Shown here: in pieces, positions 38,459-49,235 of the stretch
How the letters are laid out: every line of letters starts with the position of its first letter
Position numbering within the stretch: the stretch's first letter is position 1
Assembly (NCBI RefSeq): GCF_021155775.2
Contig: NC_060235.2
Location: 17,234,693-17,298,692 of the forward strand
Length of the DNA stretch: 64,000 nucleotides
Direction: 5' to 3'
Origin: Neodiprion pinetum
Taxonomy: Eukaryota > Arthropoda > Insecta > Hymenoptera > Diprionidae
Translations under genes and position numbers: made by a program
Notes under the pieces: generated by a model
What the model saw: the letters and a program-made list of their open reading frames with translations, nothing else
The model's database searches: none
What the model was told of the DNA's origin: nothing

Positions 38459-40100
38459 CGTGAGGAAAGGTGTGATGGATTTCCATCTTTCGTATGAATG
38501 TTTATGAAAAAAATAAATATCTGTGTGATCTCGGTTACATTGTTGCACTGCTGAGTTTCATGAGATGGGAATTTTAGAGATTTTTTTTCGCACTGCAACT
38601 GGTTGACACTATTTTAAGGTTTTAAACATGGTGGAGGATAGTCGAATGCGATTCTTGAAACGGCTTATATTTTTTTTCTCGCTTAATGTTTTATATCGTA
38701 CAAAATATTAGCATTGCAGGTGCGTGCAATGTTATTTAACGAAGGCTGAATCATCACGGCGACTAACCTAACCTAACTAAGCTACATATCACATCCATAC
38801 AGCTATGATAACATGTTGTTTTCAAGACTGTTTTTCAATTACCCTTCTGCACATGCTACAGCAACAAGTTACGTATACATAAACGAGTGCAATGACTTGA
38901 CACCGGCATTAAACAAGAGGGTTAGTCGAAATATTCGTTGTTAATAACAAAGGAAGAGATTAATGAAAAGCGGAAACGTTCTTTGTATGCCAATCTATGA
39001 TTCGCTCGCATTCGTACCTGTATGCCCAACGTTTTATGACAGAGTACCCAGTGAGACCGCAATGCCATTATTTATTAACTGATAAATGAAACTATAAATA
39101 TATCCCACTCATCTTATACGCTATACGTTTTCTATTATATGCGTATGTGTAAATATGTGCTCGCTCGGTATCAACTTCCTGCACGTCTATGATTTAATTG
39201 CGTTGGGATAGGTTAGGAGCGATTTTTATTACACATCGCGTTGCATTATACCGATACATATAGGTATACGTTACATGTAACCACTTTATGCATACACACC
39301 GTCTTCCGCAGACTCGCTTTTTATAAGTCAAGTGCCGGTTTGCATTGAACGAAATTGTGCAGCCTTCTTTTCATCGTTATTATATGTTTACATAAAATAC
39401 CGTCTTCTCTTCGATTCACGCGGTATTATGTAATACAAATTCTGCCATATTTTGTATATGTGTACGTACAATAGGTATATGGTATATAGGTTTAAAAATA
39501 AATTACGGCAATTATTTATACACGCGGTCGCGTATCTTCGTTATGCCAGATCTTTGTTTTTTGTTGCCTTCCCATTTATCTCTTATAGTATAAATATATC
39601 TCACTTTTTCAATCGTTCCTCTTCGGATCTTTTCGCACAATATTGCATTATTTTCTCGTTATTCTGTATCGCGGTCGCGGTGCATACTCTGTCTGTATAT
39701 TCATAAACAATGTACGTTGCACATTATAGGTATATACGTTGCATTGCGTCTGTGAACTGGTAGCCTTTGACTTGCGGTGCTGCCGCTTCCACCATCCGGG
39801 CTGTGCATGAGTAAAAGCTGATAAAAAGAGGGAGTAAGGAAACGAAGAACGAAAAAAAAAACAGGCAAATGCGCCGTTACATGTATATCGAGCGGTATAA
39901 CAAACATGCTGTGCACTGCAGTGAACGGTTGTTGTTTTCTCAATTTCCTTGTTGGTTTTTTTCCCCGGAAAATTTCTCGACGATTTTCATCTTTGCTCGA
40001 GGGATAGGAAAAGAAAGAATTCTCGCTGGGAAAATTAATAAGTAGATAGAAATTACTGAAACTTTCGCCGATATGCGGTAAACTTGTACATACATATAAT

Positions 40101-40212
40101 ACGTGCGAACTCTTAGATTGATTGTGACACATTAAAGCCAATCACTGGCAACTGTTTCCTCATGTTAATGGTGGCGTTGAATGTACCAGAATCAATCTAA
40201 GGGTTCGTACAC
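40101..40212. mobile_element. very short hairpin MITE, family E
   Basis: The left end GTGCGAACTCTTAGATTGATT is matched by the reverse complement of the right end, GTACGAACCCTTAGATTGATT. The pairing continues inward (ACATTAAAGCCA against TGGCGTTGAATGT). The whole element is about 112 bp. It is non-autonomous, and the target site is ambiguous. Confidence 0.75.
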
Positions 40213-40705
40213 AAGGGAGCAACATTTCGCGTGTACGTATGTATCCGATGGCTTGCTTGTTTGTTTGTTTGTTTGTTGTGTGTGGAGCGTTGCACAGAGT
40301 CACGCGGCGGCGTGAACGCATACATAGGTAGATAACAAGCGGCAGTATCCGCGTCCTTCCTGGGTCTCTGCCCCCTACCGTCGACGCGTCGGCTGCTCGC
40401 CGTCAAGTAGTTTGCTGTAGGAGCAGTAGCGGAGGTATTGTGTATTTTGCTACAACGTATACGTATTATCGCGGGTCGCGACATCAGCATTAGCGCTGCA
40501 ATGGCGTCGTTTTCACCCTACCTAGCCGTGCCTGTGAAGTAAAATCAACAACAACAACAGCAGCAATAATAATAATAATAATGATTATAAGAAAATTAAC
40601 AAACACCGTTGTATACAGACGTATCCGTGTTTAATGATATTGTTTTTATTGTTATTTTACCCGTGTGCGATGTAGAAATGGAGAAAAACGTAGATTTATA
40701 GACGT

Positions 40706-41045
40706 ACACTTGGGTACAATGAATCTGAGACGGCTAATTTTTTACACTAGACAGTTATGTTGGCAACACAGAGAAACCTACAGCGCCATAGCCGGCCGAG
40801 CCCGAAACAAACTCAATCTCAGTAAACGTAACATAACCTTAGAATACCGCGGGGATAATGACTTGTTGGATTTAACATGTATTCTAAGGTTATATTCGAC
40901 GGTCATGGGTTATGTTACGTTTATTGAGATTGAGTTTGTTTCGCGTTCGGCCGACTGTGGCGCTGTAGGTTTCTCTGTGTTGCCAACATAACTGTCTAGT
41001 GTAAAAAAAATTAGCCGTCTCAGATTCATTGTCCCCAAATGTACA
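40706..41045. mobile_element. near-perfect hairpin element, family C copy 1
   Basis: The arms are about 145 bp each and over 90% identical. The left arm runs ACAATGAATCTGAGACGGCT, then AATTTTTTACACTAGACAGT and on to AACATAACCTTAGAATAC. The right arm is the same inverted, with one extra ~18-bp segment (ATTCGACGGTCATGGGTT). The loop is about 30 bp. Outer bases GTACA are present at both ends and could be the target duplication or part of the repeat. The 108-codon open frame on the + strand is simply a read through the hairpin. Confidence 0.85.
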
Positions 41046-41159
41046 TACGTATGTAGGTGTTGACGTTGTCCAATGCAACCGAGTATCTACCAAACTCTTC
41101 TTCCGCGGTTGTCAACGGTCGTGCCGCATACTCCACATGTCCGTTATCATCAATAGGAT

Positions 41160-41560
41160 AAATATCTTCCTTCATTTTGCAATGTATAGTAACATTTACT
41201 GACGGTACCATTATCCACGTCGCAGTGTACACACGCCCGCTGTGATCCTGAAACGGCCAACTTGTTGGGCAAGTCAATTAGTTGCACTGACAATGGATAA
41301 TTTCAGCCCGCAGCGCCACCGCCGGTCAGACGCGAAACCGGTTCATTCTTTGTAAACATAACTTATCCCATGACCGTCGATCGAATCTAATCCAAGAATG
41401 TTATGATTGTGAAAATTCAGGCTGTTTCACGGCTGGCCAGCGGTAAGCGCCAACGTAAGAGTCTTGTCCAAAGAATTGGCCGTTTCAGAATCACTCTGCG
41501 GGCGTGTGTACAGTTACATCGGCGTTGCTCTACCTATCATGCAGTTCGCGTTAATTTCTT
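41160..41560. mobile_element. decayed hairpin element, family C copy 2
   Basis: The core inverted repeat is TGTACACACGCCCGC followed by GATCCTGAAACGGCCAA (41,216 onward). It is matched in reverse complement by TGTACACACGCCCGCAGAG then TGATTCTGAAACGGCCAA (ending about 41,524). Inside, CGACGGTCATGGG and the GTTTCGCG...GGCGCTG segment also occur in copy 1, placing both in one family. Arms are heavily diverged compared with copy 1, so this is an older insertion. The outer boundaries are approximate. Confidence 0.6.
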
Positions 41561-42045
41561 ACGCGCAATTTCGTATATGCAGTTACGATGGTTATAAATT
41601 ACGTAATCGTGTGTATAAAGAAAAACAATCGGATGATCGGATGACTGGGAAATTTTCATTGTACAGTATAAAACGAGAATTAAATTGAATTCAATTTAAC
41701 AAAGAAACGTACCGGTAATCGCTGCAATACATTTACATTATTATACATGCAGTTGTGTTATTCAATGTTCTTCCTGTTTCGGGTCTCACACCCACACGCA
41801 TAAAACGGATGACTGTAATTGCAGTGAAATTCAATTCGCGCACACTCGTATAGGAACAGTGCAACGTCGATATTCTGTATGATAGTTGAATATACCTTGC
41901 ACAGGTTTATATTATACCATGTGCGGTATGCGACAGGGAAGAAGGAAAGAGGCGAGAATCACCGCGTCAAGCTTAGGAGGAAAAGATGTAGTAGCGTCAG
42001 GGTGGTTGCATTCTCTTGTGTGCAAGGCGTCGTCTCGTGTCCGTG

Positions 42046-42049
42046 TGAA

Positions 42050-42076
<27 letters not shown>
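42046..42076. repeat. (CT)n tract
   Basis: A short CT run immediately upstream of the GGAGA array, on the opposite purine/pyrimidine orientation. Confidence 0.9.
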
Positions 42077-42080
<4 letters not shown>

Positions 42081-42176
42081 CGCACTCTTTCTCGCTCGAT
42101 GCGTTTGTCGCGCGGTGCAGCAGGTTAGGGTGGCGGAGGAAGGTGGCTGGTATCGCGGCTTACGGAAAGAGGGAGG

Positions 42177-42382
42177 GAGAGGAGAGGAGCGGAGAGGAGA
42201 GGAGAGGAGAGGAGAGGAGAGGAGAGGAGAGGAGAGGAGAGGAGAGGAGAGGAGAGGAGAGGAGAGGAGAGGAGAGGAGTGGAGAGGAGAGGAGAGGAGA
42301 GGAGAGGAGAGGAGAGGAGAGGAGAGGAGAGGAGAGGAGAGGAGAGGAGAGGAGTGGAGAGGAGAGGAGAGGAGAGGAGAGG
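42177..42382. repeat. (GGAGA)n minisatellite-like array, about 205 bp
   Basis: A pentanucleotide array of about 41 GGAGA units with three single-base variants: C at 42,190 and T at 42,280 and 42,355. The two T variants are exactly 75 bp apart (15 units), suggesting a past block duplication. One strand is almost pure purine. All three + and - frames are open across it, giving Arg-Glu or Leu-Ser repeats that are not genes. Confidence 0.97.
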
Positions 42383-42633
42383 CAAGGCGGAGGTACACGT
42401 ATAATGCAGTGACCTTGTCGGCGGCAATTCACCCCGTCTGTCCCTCCCCTCTTACTCCTCGCCCCGCCTCCGCCGTTACTCTCGACGATGCAGCTCTTCG
42501 TCGTTCGCCCTCCTCCCCCATTCTCCGTCTCTCGCTGCCTGTTGCTTGCTTGCTTGCTTCCCTGCCTGCCTGCCCCATATCCGTATGCATTGGCTTTTAT
42601 ACCTATACAGACGAACGCGTCATCCTGAAATGT

Positions 42634-42635
<2 letters not shown>

Positions 42636-42678
<43 letters not shown>
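42636..42678. repeat. (CTG)n microsatellite
   Basis: Fourteen CTG units in a row, followed by TA and GTA-rich simple sequence to about 42,750. Confidence 0.97.
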
Positions 42679-43937
42679 AACGACTCGCGTGCGACGAGAG
42701 AACCAACGCGCTAGCTAGATATATATATATATATATATATGTATGTATATATCCATAGCCATATACACATATATATATACGTACACACATAGAATTGAGT
42801 GAATGTTTTTGTTGCGTGCGTGCGCAACGTGCGTTTCCCTTGCAGTTGTACATGCATGAATAAAGTCTCCGTAGTTGGAATATTATTATTGTTGTTACTA
42901 TTGTTATTGCTTTTGTTATTTGTTATACCGGTACACGTGGAGGGTGCGGTACCGATTCGTGTAACTGCATAGGTATACATATACCGTGTATGTATGTATA
43001 TATCCGATGATAGCAAGCATTACAAGAGTTTTATGCCCACCGTGTACGTATGCACGTAGCCCTCTGTTATACTTATTACTGACATTCGTGTATGCGGTTA
43101 TAAATACCGCCGGTGGTGTGCCACCGTTGCACTTGTAAACTATTATACACGTCACGATCTTGGGTTGGTTATTTTTTGTTTCATTTTTTTTTTTTCTGTT
43201 TCTCTATCCCTCTTTCTTTCCTTCCTCATCTTCTTTGATCCAACTTTTTCGCCCTGCCGCAGTCATACGTCTCGCTTTCTTTATCTCTCATTGTCTTTTT
43301 TTTAATCTTCTCCTTCTGTTATAGGTACACGTTATACATGCTTATACCTATCTATATTTCTCAATATGTTATCACTTGTGTATTCATGCATGTATGTACG
43401 TATGTACGTATGCATGTATGTAAACTCGTTTCTTTTCCGCTCTTCGACACTCCGATTAGGTACAGTGTTATCTTATACTATTACTTTACCCCTTCGACTG
43501 CATGTACGATACGGAGTGTGTATTTTCAAGGATTCTTCGCATATATGCGTGTAACATTATATATACCTATAAGCCGAAGATAACATGTTATACACTTGGT
43601 GCAGTTTGTGGTAACGTGATATAAAGAATTTGCGAAAACATATAACAATATCTGCATCATGCGGGGGGGGGGCGACGTGTTATGGCTGCGCTGAGACGAT
43701 TTATGTCTTATCGGTTTCGGTTCTTATTCGCATTTCGAAATGCCGAAGAGGAAAGTATATGCTTTCGTTGGTATTATATACAATTTATACACCGCGCTGC
43801 GATCATTCGCGTACGCTCATCGGAAAAAATAATAAACCAAGTTGGCTAATAGAATAGGAAAATTATATGAAACTGTTGTCTGATGCAACTATTTAATTAG
43901 ATAAGATAATCATACGATAGAAGATATTTTACCTTAC

Positions 43938-43972
<35 letters not shown>

Positions 43973-44711
43973 TGGAGGATGTAGAACGTCCATCTTTACA
44001 GATACAAGCTCTGTGTACATTATTGTAACGTATGCGGATAAAGAGGGTTGCGCTGCGGGGCTGTTTGACTGTGTGCCTGTGTGTATGTGGGTACAAAATA
44101 ACTCGTTTCCGGCTCCCCGCGCCGAGCGATAGAGCCGAGCAGACAAGCGTTTATGTGGGACACACAGAGGAAGAGGATTTTAGCTCTCTGCGATCCTCGT
44201 TCCGTGCTGCAAAACTGCAAGCGAAAATAGTATACCTATATAAGCACGGTTTGCCGCTGCTGCTGTTGCTGCTGCCGCCGCCGCACTTGATCGTTTCTTG
44301 CTCGCGGTCTCCGGCAAAAGAGAAGGAGAATAAGAAGAGGAGAAGGAAGAAGGGGAAGAGGAGGCGAGATCGCGACCTGCAGTAGTAGGCCGCCGCGAAG
44401 CGCACCAAGTTTTCTAAATATAATACTCGAAGCGATCGCTGCGCCGCTCCTCGACAGCTTTTTATTGTACTTCTTGTACACCCTAGGCTTCTTCATCTTC
44501 TTCTTCTTCTTCTTGGTCTCCTTCTTATGCAGCCTCGCAGCGTGCGCCGAGCCGCTAACGCACTGGTTCGTCCACTCGATGCATGACGACGACGTCGTGC
44601 GTATAATCTACCGCCGCACTGGTATGCCGATCCAACCTAGACCCAGAATCCTAGACCTAGTCAAGAGTTGGCTCCGAGTGGGGAGAGGAGAGGATAGCAT
44701 AGGACAGGAGT

Positions 44712-44786
44712 GAAGTGGAGTGGAGCGGAATGGAATTGAATGGAATGGAATGAAATGGAATGGAATGGAATGGAATGGAATGGAAT
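44712..44786. repeat. (GGAAT)n array
   Basis: A run of TGGAA/GGAAT pentamers, the same unit as the classical GGAAT satellites of vertebrates, here only about 75 bp. The starting part is degenerate (GTGGAGTGGAGCGGAATGGAA). Confidence 0.93.
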
Positions 44787-45604
44787 TAGAGAGGGTTAGT
44801 TGAGTAGCACAGCAATGCTGCAACGGTTATCTCGGTTAGTGCAACGCTATCGGATAAAGTAACCATGTCACTTTTGCTCATACACACGCACACATCTCTG
44901 GTTATTTGCCTAAGTGTTCAGCGTGTACCCTCGCTTCCGCATGCATTGTGTGTACAACGTTAGCTCGCGTATTATACGCATACACGATATCTACTGTATA
45001 ACAAGCAAATTGCGACGAGAGATGATGCGTTATACACACGTACAGGCATGCATACCTTCCCATATCGTATGTCGTATTCATCCGCGCGCGATGCGGAAGT
45101 GGGTGAGGCCGGAATCTAGTACGGTATTATACGTATGGCTTTGCGCGACGATTTCTCACCTCGTGTTATAGGTTCGTCGATTTTGTCGCTATGATATGCT
45201 TGTTATACACTTCCGTGTTTTTTTTTTTTTGGGTGGGGGGGAGGGTTTCAAACAAATCCTCTTCTTTCCCCCGATGGGATGGACAGTTTAATATTGCAGC
45301 GACGGTTGTAATTTTCGATGCTAGGATCATTTGTGTAAATGTGTAGAACTATATTAATTCATACTCAATAATGGTTGTCATGTATATAAAAAATTCGTTC
45401 TCACATATATATATAATAATCTCGATAACGTGTAATATCACATTTGAGTTTCGTGGGCTTATAGCTCTTTTCCTTCTCTGCATTATAACTCCGCGCTGTT
45501 CAGGTCTTGATGCGATGGGTATAACGTGTGAGGAAAAACGTATAGTTATTTCTCAATTTCCTTTTTACGTGCAGTACCTGCTTACATGGTCATCCGTTGT
45601 ATTG

Positions 45605-45623
45605 CAGAGAGAGAGAGAGAGAG

Positions 45624-45670
<47 letters not shown>

Positions 45671-45671
45671 G
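45605..45671. repeat. (GA)n(GATA)n microsatellite
   Basis: A GA tract passing into about eleven GATA units. Confidence 0.97.
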
Positions 45672-46109
45672 CGGAAGGATTTGTTTCTCTATATTGAATG
45701 TAAAGACAAGAAGAAATTCTACAACGGATGATATTGTAATTGTCAATATTGTCGTGGCGGCCGTTTCCGTACACCGCAAATATTGTCTTCCGCATCAAGC
45801 GAACGGCTATATCCATAGTATGTATAATGTATAACATGACCGTATATCCGAGCAGTTAAAATCCGCGATAATGTAGAAAGAGGAGTGCATAATGTGACGT
45901 TGTGCATGAGCGCAGAGGAAGACACCGAATCGAGTCGTCGGAGTTGAGCCGCGATGCCGCTGCTGCAGGGTTAAAGATAGTGCCCAAGGCAGTAGGGTAT
46001 ACCCCCTACGAAATGAGATGAGGAGAGAGTTAACGAGGATGAAGACCGCGAAAGAGAGAGAGGGAGAGAGAGAGAAATGTAGAGAAAGAGTAAGAGTGCA
46101 TGCATGTAC

Positions 46110-46600
46110 GCGTTATATGCGCCGATGCGCAGGGATGGCGGGGGGGGGGGGGGGGGGAGCTAAGCAGTCGGCGAGCTGCAGCAGGCAGTGCGAGCAACGC
46201 GAGGAGAGAAGTGAAGAGGAGAGAAGTGAAGAGAAGAGAAGAGAAGAGAAGGGTAGAGAAGAGAAGAGAAGAGAAGCGTGCAGAGGAGACGGCGAGGAGG
46301 CAGAGGATAGAGCAGTTAAGTCGAGAGTCTGTCGGTCAGTGACTGCCTGACTTTCCCGCCACGACTGAAGGTCAACCCGCCCCCCCCCATTCCTCCTTCT
46401 CTCTCTCTCTCTCTTTCTCCCTCGGTCTCCCAGGGCTCTCCGCCCGGAGTGCATCTCCGAGCTGTGCAACTCGGCTCCGAGTGCAGTTAAATCTAAACTC
46501 ATATTTATTATTTATAGTCTGGGCGGGGGTTATTGTACACGCCTGTGCGCCCTAGGCCAATAGGACAGAATCTCCTCATTGCCTAGGCCAAGTGCATCAT
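46110..46600. promoter_or_regulatory. GC-rich intronic patch, possible internal promoter or enhancer
   Basis: A locally GC-rich block inside the AT-rich last E74 intron. It starts with a G run (46,140-46,158), then a purine tract, a GGTCAGTGAC initiator-like word near 46,334, a C run near 46,380-46,388 and a CCAAT word at about 46,557. Neither the coding potential nor the regulatory role can be established from sequence alone. Confidence 0.2.
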
Positions 46601-46967
46601 GTGCATGCATTTCTCTCTGGCAGTGCACCGTATCGCGCGGTAGATATACTATTATTCTCACTTTCGTTTCTATAACAAACGCGATTGTGATTCCCATCGC
46701 TATATTATTATATGCTATATATATATACACACACACACACATGGCTTATGTTATACACCGATTCTCTTCCCTTTCGTTATAGGCATACGTACGTGCAGTG
46801 CATATAATATCCAAGTATATAATGTGTAATGTAGAGGTGCAATAACGAAGCGGCCAATCTCGATGGATCGGTCAATGCGCGTGCGTGTATGTAAATAACC
46901 CGATAAAGCTTTGCTCGCGATGCGACTCGACACGCCATTCCGTCAACCCCTCGCTTGCCACTTCTGT

Positions 46968-47013
46968 TCATCATCATCATCATCATCATCGTCGTCGTCG
47001 TCGTCGTCGTCCT
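46968..47013. repeat. (CAT)n(CGT)n microsatellite
   Basis: CAT units switching to CGT units; the change could reflect CpG decay or gain within one array. Confidence 0.93.
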
Positions 47014-47557
47014 CCTAGTCTCGGCTCGGTTCACGGCAGCGAAACCTTGCCAATCGGGGTACGATCCGCTCTGATAAAAAGAGTCGCAATATTATCCTTG
47101 AACGTTGACCCCCTCAACGCTGTTCGCTGTTTCGCAATCACGCATGCCTCGTATCGTATATTGCAGTACATATATATCCTGGATTATGTACGCATACAAG
47201 CGTACGTAATATACGTGTATGTGTTTACTTCTGCCTCGGCAATGCAGGCCTTTTATCAGCTTGCGCTCTCTATCTACCCTCATTCAAATTTCGGCAAAAT
47301 TTGTGTAATCAAACGATATGGATGCAGGATGATCCGCACCAATGCAGTGATTTTTCTTTGTCAATTTTTTCTTCGATATTAAACCACTTTGTTTTCATTT
47401 CGTCGAATGCGTTGTCTTTTCTCTTTTTCTTTTCCTTTGCTTTTCTTTTATGTATCATACATACGCATGTATCGACACAGATACTGTATATATTTCAATA
47501 ATCATGCATGTATTTTACACATTTATACATACACATGTGTATTCGGTATATTTTTAG

Positions 47558-47602
47558 TCGGCGACAATAGACCGTGTTACGGGTCACACCTGAAAAATTC
47601 AG
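47558..47602 (+). CDS. Eip74EF: candidate E74 cassette micro-exon
   Basis: A 45-bp segment lies between TATATTTTTAG and a perfect donor GTGAGT (CAG|GTGAGT). Spliced between exons 4 and 5 it is in the same phase (1-1), has no stop and would add GDNRPCYGSHLKNS plus one split codon before VSESYSN. Exact phase match, length divisible by three and the strongest-looking donor in this intron favour it. Against it, short open segments between AG and GT arise easily by chance and I cannot compare species. Confidence 0.35.
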
Positions 47603-48967
47603 GTGAGTCTGCACTCACCGTCAACCTACGTCGTCTGCGCGTCTATCACTATGTTTACGTGCATCGAGTTACGTGCTTATGTGCTACGAATTTTCCCAAC
47701 TTGCACTATTTGCCAAAACTTGAACTAGTCGTGTCTTTACGCGCACCGAGTCACCTGTTATGAGCCGCTGATAATCGATAATGTTCGATCACATAAACCG
47801 TGACGAATTTGAATCAATGTAAGTCAAGTAACACCTAACACGCCTATGATTGTAATTGAAAAGTATGAAATATTGCGTACGTAAACGTAGTATATGTATA
47901 TATATATAATAAATAGGTACACTATATACTTTTGTAGAGCATACAAGCGTGTCCGTGCAGTAATAATTTTCAAAGTGTTCGCCGTATATTACTTTGCACA
48001 AATTTACATTGTATATACTATTACCCTACAACATGCGATTATCGCAGTGACGCGGATTTTTGCATCAAGTTTCGAAACAGTTTTGATTGCATCACCGTGC
48101 GCCATCCAACGATATCGTAAATAGAGGGGGTGTAAACGTTTTGCAACGCGTGCACCGCGAATCAGATTCATGATCAACTATCGATATAAAATTACGTTAA
48201 AATGAATAAAATATGTTCCCAACTTTTCTCCGTATGATGGAAGTTTTTTTTTTCTTTGTTCGCAAGAAGGTAAAAAGTAAAGTAATTGCTGCGCTACAGA
48301 GGACAGAAACTAATATTTCAGAAGCGAAACGGAAAGTGAAACATTATGAGGATTATGCCGTGGAATACGTTCATATTTTTTTCTCCCTTTCTCTTTCTCT
48401 CTCTTTTCCCAGTACGTGTTGCCACAATATATTCGGGCATCACGAATAGCAGCAGCAGCAGCAGCAGCAGGAAGTTTGTAAAGTCGAAATGGTATAACAA
48501 GCTGATAGTTAAAAATATCCAACGAGGGGGTATAAGCCGCGGGTCTCGCGAGTTCGTTTATTTTGCGAGAAATTTCGCGCTAGCTATCCGCCACCGCCGC
48601 CGCGCCCGCCGGAAGTACAAGTATAGCGAACAGAAGAGGGTCTCGCCGTCGCGACGGCGACGGGGACGCGAGAATTGAGTTGGGAAGAAGCTGGTATATC
48701 GCGTATTAAACGAGAGAGCGAGAACGAGGCGGGGCTGGTTCATCGCCCGTGTCATTAGCTGCCAACATATTCCCTGATGCGATACCTACGACGGATCGTC
48801 ATCTCATTATTTTATCTTTGATTTCTATTCGCAGATCGGTCTTGTCAAATTATTGTTATGTATACCCGTTATACATCCACGCGCGAAAATCACGCGACGA
48901 ACGGCATGCATCCTCCTACGAGAGTGTAGAGCGCAATTGAGTCGTGTAGTATAAGTCAGCGTCCAAC

Positions 48968-48980
48968 ACTCTCGCTCTCG

Positions 48981-49021
<41 letters not shown>
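48968..49021. repeat. (CTCTCG)n/(CTCTCA)n hexamer array
   Basis: CTCTCG units switch to CTCTCA units, one transition at the same position in each unit. Confidence 0.93.
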
Positions 49022-49215
49022 CTATCGAGCTAGACGCCGAGAAGGGGTATAATAGTACAGGCATTGACTCATCTACGACTTATAGTCATCGGAAACGTAA
49101 ACATCGGACGTTGACGTTTGTTGGTGGATCGCGAGAGGGACGACGATTAGTCTCGTTGTAATGGTATATTACATATATACATACGTACGTACGTATAAAT
49201 AGAAGGCCTCTCGAG

Positions 49216-49235
49216 GGGGGGGGGGGGGGGGGGAG
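49216..49235. repeat. poly-G run
   Basis: A G homopolymer of about 18 bp, prone to sequencing error and able to form a quadruplex. Similar G or C runs occur at about 5,507-5,530, 9,904-9,918, 20,441-20,453 and 46,140-46,158. Confidence 0.9.

Noticed and set aside
41026..41277. 83-codon minus-strand open frame (MTCPTSWPFQDHSGRVYTA...) that looked protein-like
   Set aside because: Its conserved-looking part coincides with the inverted arm of the decayed hairpin element, so the apparent similarity to the other arm is transposon similarity, not protein conservation.
42115..42714. Open frames of up to 199 codons over the GGAGA array, on both strands
   Set aside because: All frames are open because the pentamer contains no stop codon; the products are pure repeats.
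46980..47020. CGT-rich stretch as an Arg/Val coding segment
   Set aside because: It is a trinucleotide repeat continuous with the CAT run.
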